DNA of 64,000 bases. It comes from Ectobius pallidus (lineage: Eukaryota; Arthropoda; Insecta; Blattodea; Ectobiidae). Of this stretch, positions 33,413 through 43,185 are shown in pieces; the stretch's first letter is position 1; each line of letters starts with the position of its first letter. The notes beneath the pieces were generated by a model, which saw nothing but the letters and a program-made list of their open reading frames with translations, searched no databases and was not told where the DNA came from. The stretch spans positions 25,458,611-25,522,610 of the forward strand of contig CAXKWD010000013.1 of NCBI GenBank assembly GCA_964059195.1. Reading direction: 5' to 3'. The position numbers and the translations under genes are program-made.

Positions 33413-34585
33413 ATGGATTGTGCTATGAAGAAAATAACAGCCCTCCAAGGTGAATCGGATTGGCCTTTATGGAAAAGGAAAATCAAATATAGTCTAAACT
33501 TTCATGAGGGAGCAATGGATGTTGTTGATGGCAAATTTAAGAAGCCATCGCCACTTACATCAGAGGCCTCAACAGAAGAGCAGCGTGAATATGAACTACA
33601 ATTAGACAAGTATAGAAAAGCAGACAGTTTTGCTGCAACAGTTATCTTTAACAACCTAAGTGACAATAATGCAAGAAAAGTCATGGATAAAGAGACAGCT
33701 AGAGAACTTTGGGAGGCTTTAAAGAGACAGTTTGAAGCAACAACAAAGGATCAGGTCATCCAAGCTGTAATTGACTTTTATACATGCTCCTGGGCAGATG
33801 GAGAAGATGTAGCAGGCAATATTGCGAGGTTAAAGGTATTTTGGTGTGACTTAAATAACGGACTTAAGTTGAGAACGAAACAAGAGTTACCAGAGATGAT
33901 GCTAATTGGCAAAGTTCTTCATATGCTTCCGAGCAAGTTTGATTCATTTAAGTCAAGTTGGATGGTACTAACAGGTGATAAAGATGAACGAACATTTGAT
34001 GAACTAGGTGAACAATTGTGTGCACATGAGCGTAATTTCTTTAAGAAAGAAAGTTCTTCAGAGGCATTGTTAGCTCAACAAGTTAAGTCAAAGCAGAATA
34101 CAAAGAACAAGAAGTCCAAAAGAAATGATGAGTGTAACTACTGCAAGCGCAAAGGACACTGGGTAAAAGACTGTAAGAAGTGGATTGCAGATGGAAAGCC
34201 ACCAAAGAACAGCACTACTAACAGTAACCAGCAGTGTTTAGCAAGTTACAACGAAGAAGGTAATAATGCTTTAGCTGTAGGAAGCTGGGCCTTTTTCACC
34301 AAGATTGAAGAAACATACAGTGCAGAGCCATCTTCAGAAAAATGGTGGATAGATAATGGAGCCACAAAGCATATGACAAATAGGTCAGACCTATTCAGAA
34401 ATTTCAAAAAGTTTGAAAGTCCGCAAGTAATCCAATCAGCAGGGAAAGAAATCTTGACTGCAACTGGTGAAGGTACCATTGATTTTAAGTCAACAGTACG
34501 TGAAAAAGACATTAATGTAAGTTTGAACAATGTGTGGTATGTTCCGCAGTTATCCAGAAACTTACTATCGGTCAGCACAAGATAA
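33413..34585 (+). CDS. Copia Gag and protease part of the polyprotein, ends at a frame break
   Basis: The first ATG (33413, MDCAMKKITALQG) opens a frame of about 390 codons. It contains the Copia Gag region (WPLWKRKIKYSL near the start; ARELWEALKRQFE), a CCHC zinc knuckle (C-N-Y-C-x4-H-x4-C, about residue 240) that packages RNA, and the aspartic protease active site in a WWIDNGATKHMT context (about residue 312). Most Copia proteases have D-S-G or D-T-G; the D-N-G here is unusual. The frame ends at a stop just after the LSRNLLSVS motif, where the normal polyprotein would continue, so a frame-changing indel near 34560-34580 separates it from the rest. Gag function may survive. Confidence 0.92.
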   Translation: MDCAMKKITALQGESDWPLWKRKIKYSLNFHEGAMDVVDGKFKKPSPLTSEASTEEQREYELQLDKYRKADSFAATVIFNNLSDNNARKVMDKETARELWEALKRQFEATTKDQVIQAVIDFYTCSWADGEDVAGNIARLKVFWCDLNNGLKLRTKQELPEMMLIGKVLHMLPSKFDSFKSSWMVLTGDKDERTFDELGEQLCAHERNFFKKESSSEALLAQQVKSKQNTKNKKSKRNDECNYCKRKGHWVKDCKKWIADGKPPKNSTTNSNQQCLASYNEEGNNALAVGSWAFFTKIEETYSAEPSSEKWWIDNGATKHMTNRSDLFRNFKKFESPQVIQSAGKEILTATGEGTIDFKSTVREKDINVSLNNVWYVPQLSRNLLSVSTR

Positions 34586-37421
34586 AGTTCCAGACAGTAA
34601 GTTCACATCAACAGCAACTGATTGCTGGCTCACAAAAGGAAACGTTGAGCTAATACATGGCACTCGAGAGAGAGGAGGTACATTGTATGAAGCAAAGATT
34701 AGGCCACAAGTGATAGGTGAAACTGTTAATACTGCAGAATTATCAGATGATGAATTAGTGCAACTTTATCATGAAAGATGGGGTCACCAAGATGTACGAC
34801 ACATCAAGGAGCAACTTGAAAATCAGTTAGGCAGATCAGTGCAGCTAAACAAGAAAGTGTGCGAGCCTTGTGTGTATGGGAAAGCCCATCGACAGAAATT
34901 TGGTCATAGAGTAAAGAGTACCAGAATAGGAGAATTAGTTTCAGTGGACATCTGTGGACCATTTGACAACTCCTTCTCAAAGAAAAGGTTTCTATTAGTG
35001 TTTAAAGACAGTTTCAGTAAGTTTCGCTATTGCTATCTACTCAATGCGAAATCACAAGTTAAAGATATGCTTAAGCACATGATAGGACATTCCAAAGCGT
35101 TGGGACACACAATTAGTGAAATTTTAAGTGACAATGGTGGAGAGTTTGACAATGAAGAAGTTAGGGCAATTTTGAGAAAAGAGGGAATTAACCAACGACT
35201 AACGGCTCCTTACACGCCACAGCAGAACGGTGGAAGTGAACGAGAGTTTAGAACGATAGTTGAAATGGCAAGAACCTTTAAGTACTCAAATAAAGAAGCC
35301 AACTTCCCAGCAGCAATTTGGGCTGAGCTTGTCAGCACTGCTGTTTACATTCTCAACCGCACTGGAAAGTCATCAGTTGCAGGCATAAGTCCATTCGAGC
35401 TGTGGATGGGCAAGAAACCAAGAATTAAGCATCTGCGCATCATTGGTTCCAGCTGCTACGTTCATGTTCCAGATAAGAAAAGAAAGAAAATGGACCGAAA
35501 AGCCATAAAAGGGTATCTAGTTGGATATGATGGTGATGAGCGCTATAGAGTTTGGGTCAAAGAAAATAATCAGATCATCTTGTCAAGAGACGTAATATTT
35601 CAAGAGAACCCTACAGAATGTAACAAAGAAATACATGAAGAAAGTGAAATAAAAATCAACAATCAATTTGATCAGGGAAAGCTTCCAACTGAGAATGAAG
35701 GACCTGAAGTCGAAAGTGATAGTGATGATGATTATATTCATTTCAACAAACAAACAGATGAAGTGAGTAACACTTCAAGTGACGATGAGGACCAACCAAG
35801 CAATGGTTACGAACTAAGAGACAGTCGGAAAATAAGAAAACCGAAGAGGTTTGACGATTACGTCATGGCTGCAGAAGAATATGTTAATGACAAAGTTCCA
35901 GAAACCTACGAGGACGCCATTAAAAGCAACCAAAGTGCAGAGTGGCAAAACGCCATGAAGAGTGAGCTTCAGTCACTTCATGAGAATGAAACGTGGGAGA
36001 TGGTGACTTTACCGAAAGGAGAAAAGACCATACCATGCAAGTGGGTGTTTCGTCTGAAGACTAAACCAGATGGTTCAATTGAGAAGTACAAAGCTAGGCT
36101 AGTGGTTAAAGGATTTAGTCAACGTCAAGGTATTGACTTTAGCCAAACGTTTAGTCCAGTTGCTAAGTTAAGCACAATACGTTCAGTTTTGAGCATTGCA
36201 GCAAGTGAAGCAATGCACCTTACCCAGTTTGATGTATCAACAGCGTTCCTGTACGGCGAACTTGAAGAAGAAATATATATGCAACAACCAACAGGATACA
36301 GTGATGGGACAGATCGTGTTTGCAAACTGAAGAGAAGTTTGTATGGCTTAAAGCAAGCACCACGTTGCTGGAATAAATGTTTTGGTGGGTTTTTAACCAA
36401 CCTAGGGTTCAAAGTAAGTGATGCTGATTCATGTTTATTCATCAGAGAAAATAATAACAAGAAAGTGGTAATTGTATTATATGTGGATGATGGTTTAATT
36501 GCATCATCAGATCCAGCAGAAACAAAAAGTGTTATTGAAGAACTCCAGACCAAGTTCAAAATAACTGCACAGCCAGCATCATATTTCTTAGGCTTGGAAA
36601 TAGAAAAACAACAAGACGGTAGCATTAAGATAAGTCAGAAAGCATATATTAAGAAGGTATTAAAGAGCTTTGGACTAGATAAATGCAAACCAGTGACATC
36701 CCCAATGTTGAAAGAGTCAGCAGTTTTTCAACAAGAAAACAATGTGAGAGAAATCAATTTTCCCTACAGACAGGCAATCGGTACACTAATGTACTTGATG
36801 ACAGGAACAAGACCGGATTTGGCCTACAGTATTGGCTACTTATCCAGAACGCTTGATAATCCTACATTGAAAGAGATAGTGAAAGTGAAGAGGGTGTTCC
36901 GGTACATAGCAGGTACACAAGAAATGGGAATTGTGTACAAGCCAAACTACAACAGAGGTGTCTTAGACTGTTATAGTGATGCAAATTTTTGTGGCTGCGA
37001 AGCAACAGGGCGCTCCACATCTGGAGTGGTAATACTCTATGCAGGCGGAGCTATTTCATGGTTAAGTAAAAGACAGTCTGTAGTAGCGACCTCGACAACT
37101 GAAGCAGAGTTGATTGCAGCAACTGAAGGAGCCAAAGAAGCTATTTGGCTTGCCAGACTCTTCAAAGGCATCACAAAGCTTCAGCAGGTTCCAGTTCTAC
37201 AGGTGGACAACCAGGCAGCAGTAAGATTAGCTGAAAATCCAGAGTTCCATAACAGAACGAAGCATATTAGTGTCAAACATTTCTTCATCAGAGAGAAAGT
37301 TAGTGAACGGCAACTAGGTGTTCAGCAAATTGCAACAGAGAGACAACTTGCAGATTTGATGACTAAGCCGTTAGCACAGACTCGTTTAAGGATCCTAAGA
37401 GGACAATTAGGAATAAACTAG
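34563..37421 (+). CDS. Copia integrase, reverse transcriptase and RNase H part of the polyprotein
   Basis: About 950 codons in the +1 frame relative to gag; true homology starts near 34580, since no start codon of its own is expected. Order: integrase HHCC zinc domain (HERWGHQDVRH... C-E-P-C), the D-D-E core with VDICGP, SDNGGEF and PYTPQQNGGSEREF, and a GKSSV...FELWMGKKP segment. An acidic linker follows, then RT with CKWVFRLKTKPDGSIEKYKA, SPVAKLSTIRS, FDVSTAFLYGELEEEIYMQQ and the active site LYVDDGL. RNase H has YSDANFCGC and STTEAELIA, ending near KPLAQTRLRILRGQLGIN. No other stop is seen, so the only visible lesion is the upstream frame change. Confidence 0.95.
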   Translation, partial: YYRSAQDKVPDSKFTSTATDCWLTKGNVELIHGTRERGGTLYEAKIRPQVIGETVNTAELSDDELVQLYHERWGHQDVRHIKEQLENQLGRSVQLNKKVCEPCVYGKAHRQKFGHRVKSTRIGELVSVDICGPFDNSFSKKRFLLVFKDSFSKFRYCYLLNAKSQVKDMLKHMIGHSKALGHTISEILSDNGGEFDNEEVRAILRKEGINQRLTAPYTPQQNGGSEREFRTIVEMARTFKYSNKEANFPAAIWAELVSTAVYILNRTGKSSVAGISPFELWMGKKPRIKHLRIIGSSCYVHVPDKKRKKMDRKAIKGYLVGYDGDERYRVWVKENNQIILSRDVIFQENPTECNKEIHEESEIKINNQFDQGKLPTENEGPEVESDSDDDYIHFNKQTDEVSNTSSDDEDQPSNGYELRDSRKIRKPKRFDDYVMAAEEYVNDKVPETYEDAIKSNQSAEWQNAMKSELQSLHENETWEMVTLPKGEKTIPCKWVFRLKTKPDGSIEKYKARLVVKGFSQRQGIDFSQTFSPVAKLSTIRSVLSIAASEAMHLTQFDVSTAFLYGELEEEIYMQQPTGYSDGTDRVCKLKRSLYGLKQAPRCWNKCFGGFLTNLGFKVSDADSCLFIRENNNKKVVIVLYVDDGLIASSDPAETKSVIEELQTKFKITAQPASYFLGLEIEKQQDGSIKISQKAYIKKVLKSFGLDKCKPVTSPMLKESAVFQQENNVREINFPYRQAIGTLMYLMTGTRPDLAYSIGYLSRTLDNPTLKEIVKVKRVFRYIAGTQEMGIVYKPNYNRGVLDCYSDANFCGCEATGRSTSGVVILYAGGAISWLSKRQSVVATSTTEAELIAATEGAKEAIWLARLFKGITKLQQVPVLQVDNQAAVRLAENPEFHNRTKHISVKHFFIREKVSERQLGVQQIATERQLADLMTKPLAQTRLRILRGQLGIN

Positions 37422-37456
37422 AAAAGAAGTAAAAGTTTTGTTTTCACTTTTAAGTT

Positions 37457-37468
37457 GACAAGGGAAAG
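37457..37468 (+). promoter_or_regulatory. Polypurine tract of Copia element
   Basis: AAGGGAAAG lies immediately before the 3' LTR, the expected place for the plus-strand primer. Confidence 0.8.
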
Positions 37469-37818
37469 TGTTGAAGTTGGCAGCACTGAGTGTCAAACTA
37501 AAAGTGAATAGTGTCGCCTCCTAGTGACAGTGAGTTAAGCTCTGCCATGCAAGCAGTTGAGAGTTGGGCGTTGGCCGTTGTTCTTTGTTCGTGTTTCGTG
37601 CTAAGTCTGCCATGAGGCAGGAAGTACTTTTAGTTCGTCTTTTTGCACAAGAGTATAAGTGTACTTTAGTTCATGTAACAAATATTAATCCTTCTGTATT
37701 AGTTTACGTGTACATCAATAAATAACATCATTCTTTATGAACTGGATTGAAACTTAATAGGTTATGGTCTCAGGCAACTCCATGTGCGCCTGTGAACTTT
37801 TCCGTAGAAGTTTTAATA
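37469..37818 (+). repeat. 3' LTR of Copia element
   Basis: 350 bp, the same as the 5' LTR except for one A/G difference that I could find, and followed by the target duplication CCTAG. Confidence 0.97.
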
Positions 37819-37823
37819 CCTAG

Positions 37824-38484
37824 GTATAATGTATCTGAAGCAGCTTCTTATTCAAACAAACTAAAAACTATCATATATTACATATATCATATATTACATA
37901 TATCATAGCGTGCTGGTGTATTTTATACCTTCAGTTTGATTGTATTGAGTAACTGTATCAGAAGAGCATCGTGTACCCTGTGCTTGGTCATGTAATTAGT
38001 AATTCAATTGTCAGGTTATTTCTTGTCCTTTTACATGAAACTGTATAGTACAAAAATATATATTTTAGAGATTTAGTTATAGCAGTTCATTATTAGTTGC
38101 TGCTAATAGTTTGTGTTTCTAATTATAGGACCAAACATGTTTGAAAGAGGAGGAATTAGAATGGCCATTTTAGAGGTGTTTGGAAAGGAAGACCACTGTG
38201 GGGATATGTGCTTTGTTTTCTGACGGAGAGGATGAAGTAAATGTCACAGAGTGATGATTACAGAGACTGAAATCGAGAGTGATGAAAGAATTTTTCCTTT
38301 GATAGTGAAGAGAACTTTTTATTGGTAGTGACAAACCAACCAAATGGAGTAAAACTGACGTGCATGAAAAGTACTGTGGACCAGCAAAAAATGTTGTCAA
38401 GATCTTTACACACCCTAAAATGGCAGTACAAGGCACTGTACAGGAAATTGACTATTTCCTTGAAATATAATTAACAACAAAAAC
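37824..38484. other. Intergenic stretch right of the Copia element
   Basis: Contains a short CATATATTA repeat at about 37871-37908. At 38341-38469 one plus frame reads KWSKTDVHEKYCGPAKNVVK... to IDYFLEI and a stop, vaguely like the N-terminal part of a piggyBac-type transposase, with broken frames before it. Not certain. Confidence 0.3.

Positions 38485-38532
<48 letters not shown>
38485..38532. repeat. (AAT)n microsatellite, 3' tail of LINE
   Basis: About 16 copies of AAT (TTA on the LINE's strand), directly after the LINE stop codon. It acts as the element's simple-sequence tail. Confidence 0.95.
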
Positions 38533-39427
38533 CATTGCATGTGGAATATATCAGAATTTTTAAATAGGGCATTGCAAGCGATAGCCATTCTGTTAGAAGG
38601 GATTGCATATGGCTGTTGTACAGCAAAAATTGTTCGATTTCTTGTTCCTCGTGCATAGGGGACAGAGAGCCCTATGCTATCTAAAATTGATTTGCAATGT
38701 ATTTCCCCACGAAAGACTTTAGCTATGAAATTAGCATCTGCTGAAATACGCCTATTATATAATGTTTCCAAGTTTAATAACTTAAGTATTTCATCATAGT
38801 CCAGATTTCTGTTAAATTTACTACGTATAAGGGAAACAAATTTCCTTTGTATTCGTTCCAGCTTATTACTGTCAGATACAGTAATGCTATTATATGCAAC
38901 ACTGCAATATTCTAAGCCACTACGAATTAAAGATTTGTAAAGAGTAATTAGTGACTCTATGCTTTTTAAATTATGAGAAATTAATCGAACTAGTCCAAGA
39001 GTTTTTAAAGCCTGTGTGAAAATATGGTCAATGTGGACATGGAAGTATAATTTTGAGTCTAAGTACACACCCAGATATTTTATATTTTCTGAACGTGCTA
39101 TTATATTTTGGCCAAGACGATAGTTGTATATTATTTGATTAGTTTTCCTGCTAAATATCATACTCTGGGTCTTAGTGGTGTTAATCAGCATAAAATTTGA
39201 GCTGCACCATTGATTTATGCAATCAATATTCCATTGCAATAGTTTGCAGTCCGAAGCTGTAGATATTTTATTCCATATACATAGGTCGTCAGCGTATGCT
39301 ATTTTCTCACATGTTAGTTTGTTAGCTAAGTCATTTATGAAAACTAAGAACAAGAAGGGACCCAATACTGACCCCTGGGGTACACCATCTGGTATGTAAA
39401 AAGGCTCAGAAAGATAATTAGATATTC

Positions 39428-39428
<1 letters not shown>
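38532..39428 (-). pseudogene. 5'-truncated LINE, reverse transcriptase C-terminal half
   Basis: About 298 codons open from the edge of the AAT tract to a TGA. They begin inside the RT: IPDGVPQGSVLGPFLF (motif 4), then the active site KIAYADDLCIW, the N-x-x-K-T segment INTTKTQSMIFSRK and NIKYLGVYLD, then the post-RT region (LEYCSVAYNSI, LERIQRKFVSLI). No frame break is seen, so this is a young but 5'-truncated, dead copy. There is almost no 3' UTR: the stop runs straight into (TAA)n. The codons made by the microsatellite at the left of the frame are not part of the protein. Confidence 0.92.

Positions 39429-39517
<89 letters not shown>
39427..39517. repeat. (AAT)n microsatellite at the LINE 5' junction
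   Basis: About 30 copies of AAT on the far side of the LINE fragment, the same unit as the 3' tail. Confidence 0.97.
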
Positions 39518-39520
<3 letters not shown>

Positions 39521-39782
39521 TAGTTATGAAACTATTGTTAGGCATAAGCTTAGTTGATACTTGTAATCTATGAATGATTTAACACAATTAGTATAACAAA
39601 TGGTAAAACAAGAGCAACAATTTGTCATTTATCTGCATTGGTATAGAATACACCGCACTGCTGCCCAGGTAACATTAAAGAGCATGCCCGCTCCAGGGTT
39701 AAAGGAGAAATTCAGAAGATACTATATTCCAAAACTGTTACAACAACAAAATTACTGGACTTTTGTGTGCGAATGCACTTGT

Positions 39783-40066
39783 CAGTGGCGGACGCAGAGG
39801 GGGGGATAGGGGGGTTATATCCCCCCCGAAATTTGAAAAAAGGCTATATATGCACTCTAAGTGGCCAGTTTTATAAACTAATTATTTATATATATATATA
39901 TATATAACTAAACTAAACTAAAACTAAACTCCGTGGCGCTACATCCCTGGAGGGACTTGGCCTACCACCCGACCGCTGCGTCATCTCCTGTAGGCAGATG
40001 GCAGGATTGGGGGGCATGTGGTCAGCATGCCGACACCCACGGCCGTTAATGGTGGCCGTTAATGGT

Positions 40067-40102
<36 letters not shown>

Positions 40103-40153
40103 TTATTTAATTTTTCAAATCCCCCCCGAAAAAAAATTCTGCGTCCGCCACTG
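39783..40153. mobile_element. hAT-type MITE (CAGTGGCGGACGCAG family)
   Basis: Inverted ends CAGTGGCGGACGCAG and CTGCGTCCGCCACTG, flanked by an exact 8-bp duplication GCACTTGT (39775-39782, 40154-40161). Poly-G/poly-C tracts lie just inside both ends. TA repeats and a nested SINE piece fill the centre. Confidence 0.94.
39922..40067 (+). mobile_element. SINE fragment nested in the MITE
   Basis: GC-rich block between two TA repeats (39886-39906, 40071-40100): CTCCGTGGCGCTACATCC, GGACTTGGCCTACCACCCGA, ATGTGGTCAGCATGCCGACA and GGCCGTTAATGG. These blocks resemble the body of a SINE widespread in insects, as far as I recall it. The insertion probably used the TA-rich centre of the MITE. Confidence 0.55.
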
Positions 40154-40161
40154 GCACTTGT

Positions 40162-42781
40162 GTCTAAAAAGTACTTCGTACCTTGGCAATTTGAATCATT
40201 TTGAATTCTTGCTTAGATAGTCCACCTTGTTTTGCTACTCTATAAGTGCTATCATTTGATATGTTCTGCTCACATAGGATTTGTTGCCTCATTTCTAGTT
40301 TCGTTTGCAACATTTATGCAAGTGTTCATTGTTTTGTACATTAATTCAGAAACTAAGCAAAATATGAGATATTCAATATCTTTAAATGAAATAATCTGGC
40401 ACTGTGAGCAATTGGATTTTTCACTTTGCATTTTTCTGACTAAATATTAACAGAGCTTTAACATGATTTAACATACATAATAAGTAGCTATATAAATCAG
40501 TAACATCAACTTAATAGGATATATTCCAAACTCTAAGTAGGATAAACTATACACTACTGGCAAGATATCAACATGTGCACTATATATTTGGCACTTTTAA
40601 TTGGACCACTCTGTATTTTACAATATCCATAGAAAATATATGCCTTCATCATTAATTTGAAAAATATCTTCTAGTGATCTTTTTAGTAATGTTTAGCACA
40701 TAGCTTATCTATTATTTTAAGTGATGTGGTTTTCTAAGAATACAGACTGATACAATCAGGGGAATACCGAGGGGCAGCAAGAATGGCCCCCACCAAGGAT
40801 GCAAGGAAAGAAGTGCAAAAATTACCAATAAAAAGAAACAAGGTTAAATGTGATATTGGAATGAATTTCTGTGTAAATAAGAAAGTTAGGAAGAATAAGT
40901 CCTCTGAGGTTGATTAAAAATTACAGTTGTTAGTTCATGTGCCAATAGATACAGTGAAACCTCTTCTTACGAACATGTCCAGAATACAGAAATAATGATA
41001 AACTGAACTCTCATTTAAGGATGCTCTCAGATACAGATATGGCAACTGTTTGACAGTCCTAAATCATACTTTACCTCCTGTCTATGGACAGAACTTGGAT
41101 TTCAAGACCTAATGAGTTAAAAAACAGGAAATTTAGTTTTGATGACAGAAATATACCAGAAAATTCTACTGCAGTTAGCTGGAAACAGGTGGACAAACAG
41201 TCATACAGGTTTGCCTGTCTGATGAGTCCAAGGTTAATGCGACCGGAAAGTTGTATCTGACAAACGATATAGTAGTTTAAAGCTTTATTTTTCTCTTTAG
41301 TTCACATAGTTGTTATGTCCCGAGAGATATGGCACCTAAACATAAGGTTTGGCAAAATTACAATCCATGAAAAAGTTAAAACTATTGAGGGTGTAAAAAA
41401 AACTCAAAGCAGTGTTTGTGTGCTTGCCTGCAACAGTAAGATGACACATTATAGCTCAATACTCGTAAGCTAAAAACTGTAAATTACTGTATTGCATAAC
41501 TGTGGACATAGAATAAAATTGTATGGCACAGTAATTTCTGTTTTAGGTTTTATCTTGTTCAGAGTTCACATAATTTACTCTAGTGCACTTAGAATTAAAT
41601 GAACACATTTCATTTGAAGCATGACGGGATACAAAGGGCCTGTTATAAATTTATTGTTAGTTTGTCTCCCTAACAATAAAAGACACCTTTCAGATGCAGA
41701 GAGATTGTTACATCCCTTCCATGTCCATAAATGAGAGGCTTTCACTGGAGCTAGTAACTGTTGATGTGTGCTGTGCTGGGTAAGGATCCCTTGAGTTGGC
41801 AACACTGTTTGTTGTTGAGTTTTTAGAAAATACGTACAATTTGTACTATATTTACTGCTTTATTCATTTAGTGAATTTCCCTTATGGTTACGGCAAGAGC
41901 AATAGAATATAAAATGGTGATCTGATATGTACAGTAAAAAGATGTACGAACAGCTTAAAAGGAAGCAGAGATGAAAAGTTTTTTTAATTTTTATCTTTAA
42001 AAAAGCTCAGGAAAGTAAACCTGTTTATATTGTTTAGCAGGCTTATATTTGCACACATCTCCACAAAAATGAATTATTGTGTATTAAGATGTCTACCGGT
42101 AAAATGACAAGCATCAAATCTGGTAAACTCTTTTGTAACTTTTCTTAGAACAATATATATCATATATCGTATCATATTTACTGCAGTTACACATTTTAAT
42201 TGGTTGTGTTCGCTATTTTTTATGAATATAGTTCACTAAAATACTATTTATCACAGATACATTTTTATTAAACCTACTGGCAAAATAATAAAATGTGTTA
42301 AATCTGCAATGTAAAAATTGCAGGAAAGTAGTTTTCCAGAGGGAAAATCCTTATAGCGGGGGCACATTTTTGGCAGTTCTGCCACGGGTGAAGGAAGGCC
42401 TCGGTATGGCCCTGGTTACAATGCTGTATGTAAAATAGCATTTTATGAGTTACAAACAAATATTGAAGTCTTAATTCAGACAATGTTAAACTGGTTTAGC
42501 AACATTCTTTCTCAAGAGTATTCTGTAACATATGAAAATCACAAAATTTCAGTAATAGTTACTTGCAACATTTCAAATACAGCACTGTAGAACAAATATA
42601 TTTTTAGTAGTATATCAAAGTACATCTTAGAAATCTTATTTGTTAATGACTGGAATAATGATAAAATGTCAAATTTTTTTGTTTAGCCATGCTATAAAGC
42701 GCTTATTATATGTGACATAATTAATTTCAAAACATGTTTTTATTATAACACTGGTGTGGTATCGATTATTATCAAACACAG
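40162..42781. other. Intergenic stretch without clear features
   Basis: No exon recognised. At about 40950, ACAGTGAAACCTCTTCTTAC resembles a pogo/Tigger terminal repeat, but the partner end was not found. Confidence 0.4.
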
Positions 42782-43185
42782 AACAACCTTGAAATCTTGA
42801 GAGTAGTAACTGAATCTGCATAATAAGCAATCTATATTTAAAATAAAATAAATTCTGTTCATGTTAATTTTAATAATATATTAAACTGAATTCATCTCAT
42901 GTTATCAAAATCCGCTGTTTCAAGAAAATGACAAGAAGAAGCTTCAGCTATACCAGACACCATGAGCTGCCATCTGTCGCAGAAGGCAAGAACTACGAGG
43001 ACAGCTGAATGCGAAGGGCAGCCTCAGCATTTGTTTAAATGAATCGAAATCTCAAAACTTGTTCGTTTAATTATAGCCGAGCAAAAACAGCCATATGCAA
43101 CTTGCCTATAATGATAATTAAGATACTCATATGCAAATATTCGTATCTTAATAAGATGCCTTTATAGGCTTGTTGCATAAAGTAC
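42782..43185. repeat. Dispersed 400-bp repeat, copy 1
   Basis: Collinear with 61215-61665. Shared landmarks are CTTGAGAGTAGTAACTGAA, TGTTCATGTTAATTTTAAT, TTTCAAGAAAATGACAA and CAACTTGCCTATAATG; both copies end with the mirror of that block (TTATAGGCTTGTTGCATA). The terminal palindrome suggests a DNA transposon end. Family unknown. Confidence 0.8.

Larger units (their letters stand above)
32896..37823 (+). mobile_element. Full-length Copia-type LTR retrotransposon
   Basis: The complete element (32901-37818) is flanked by the 5-bp duplication CCTAG (32896-32900, 37819-37823). It has two 350-bp LTRs, a primer-binding site, gag and protease, integrase, reverse transcriptase and RNase H in the Copia order (integrase before RT), and a purine tract before the 3' LTR. 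The LTRs differ at one base that I found (near 33002 versus 37570), which points to a recent insertion. One frame break near 34560 splits the polyprotein. This is an endogenous genomic element, not an exogenous virus. Confidence 0.97.

Noticed and set aside
36125..36625. 166-codon minus-strand frame
   Set aside because: It lies opposite the Copia reverse transcriptase and is a shadow.
40940..41000. Autonomous Tigger element
   Set aside because: Only one terminal-repeat-like end is visible and no transposase frame follows.
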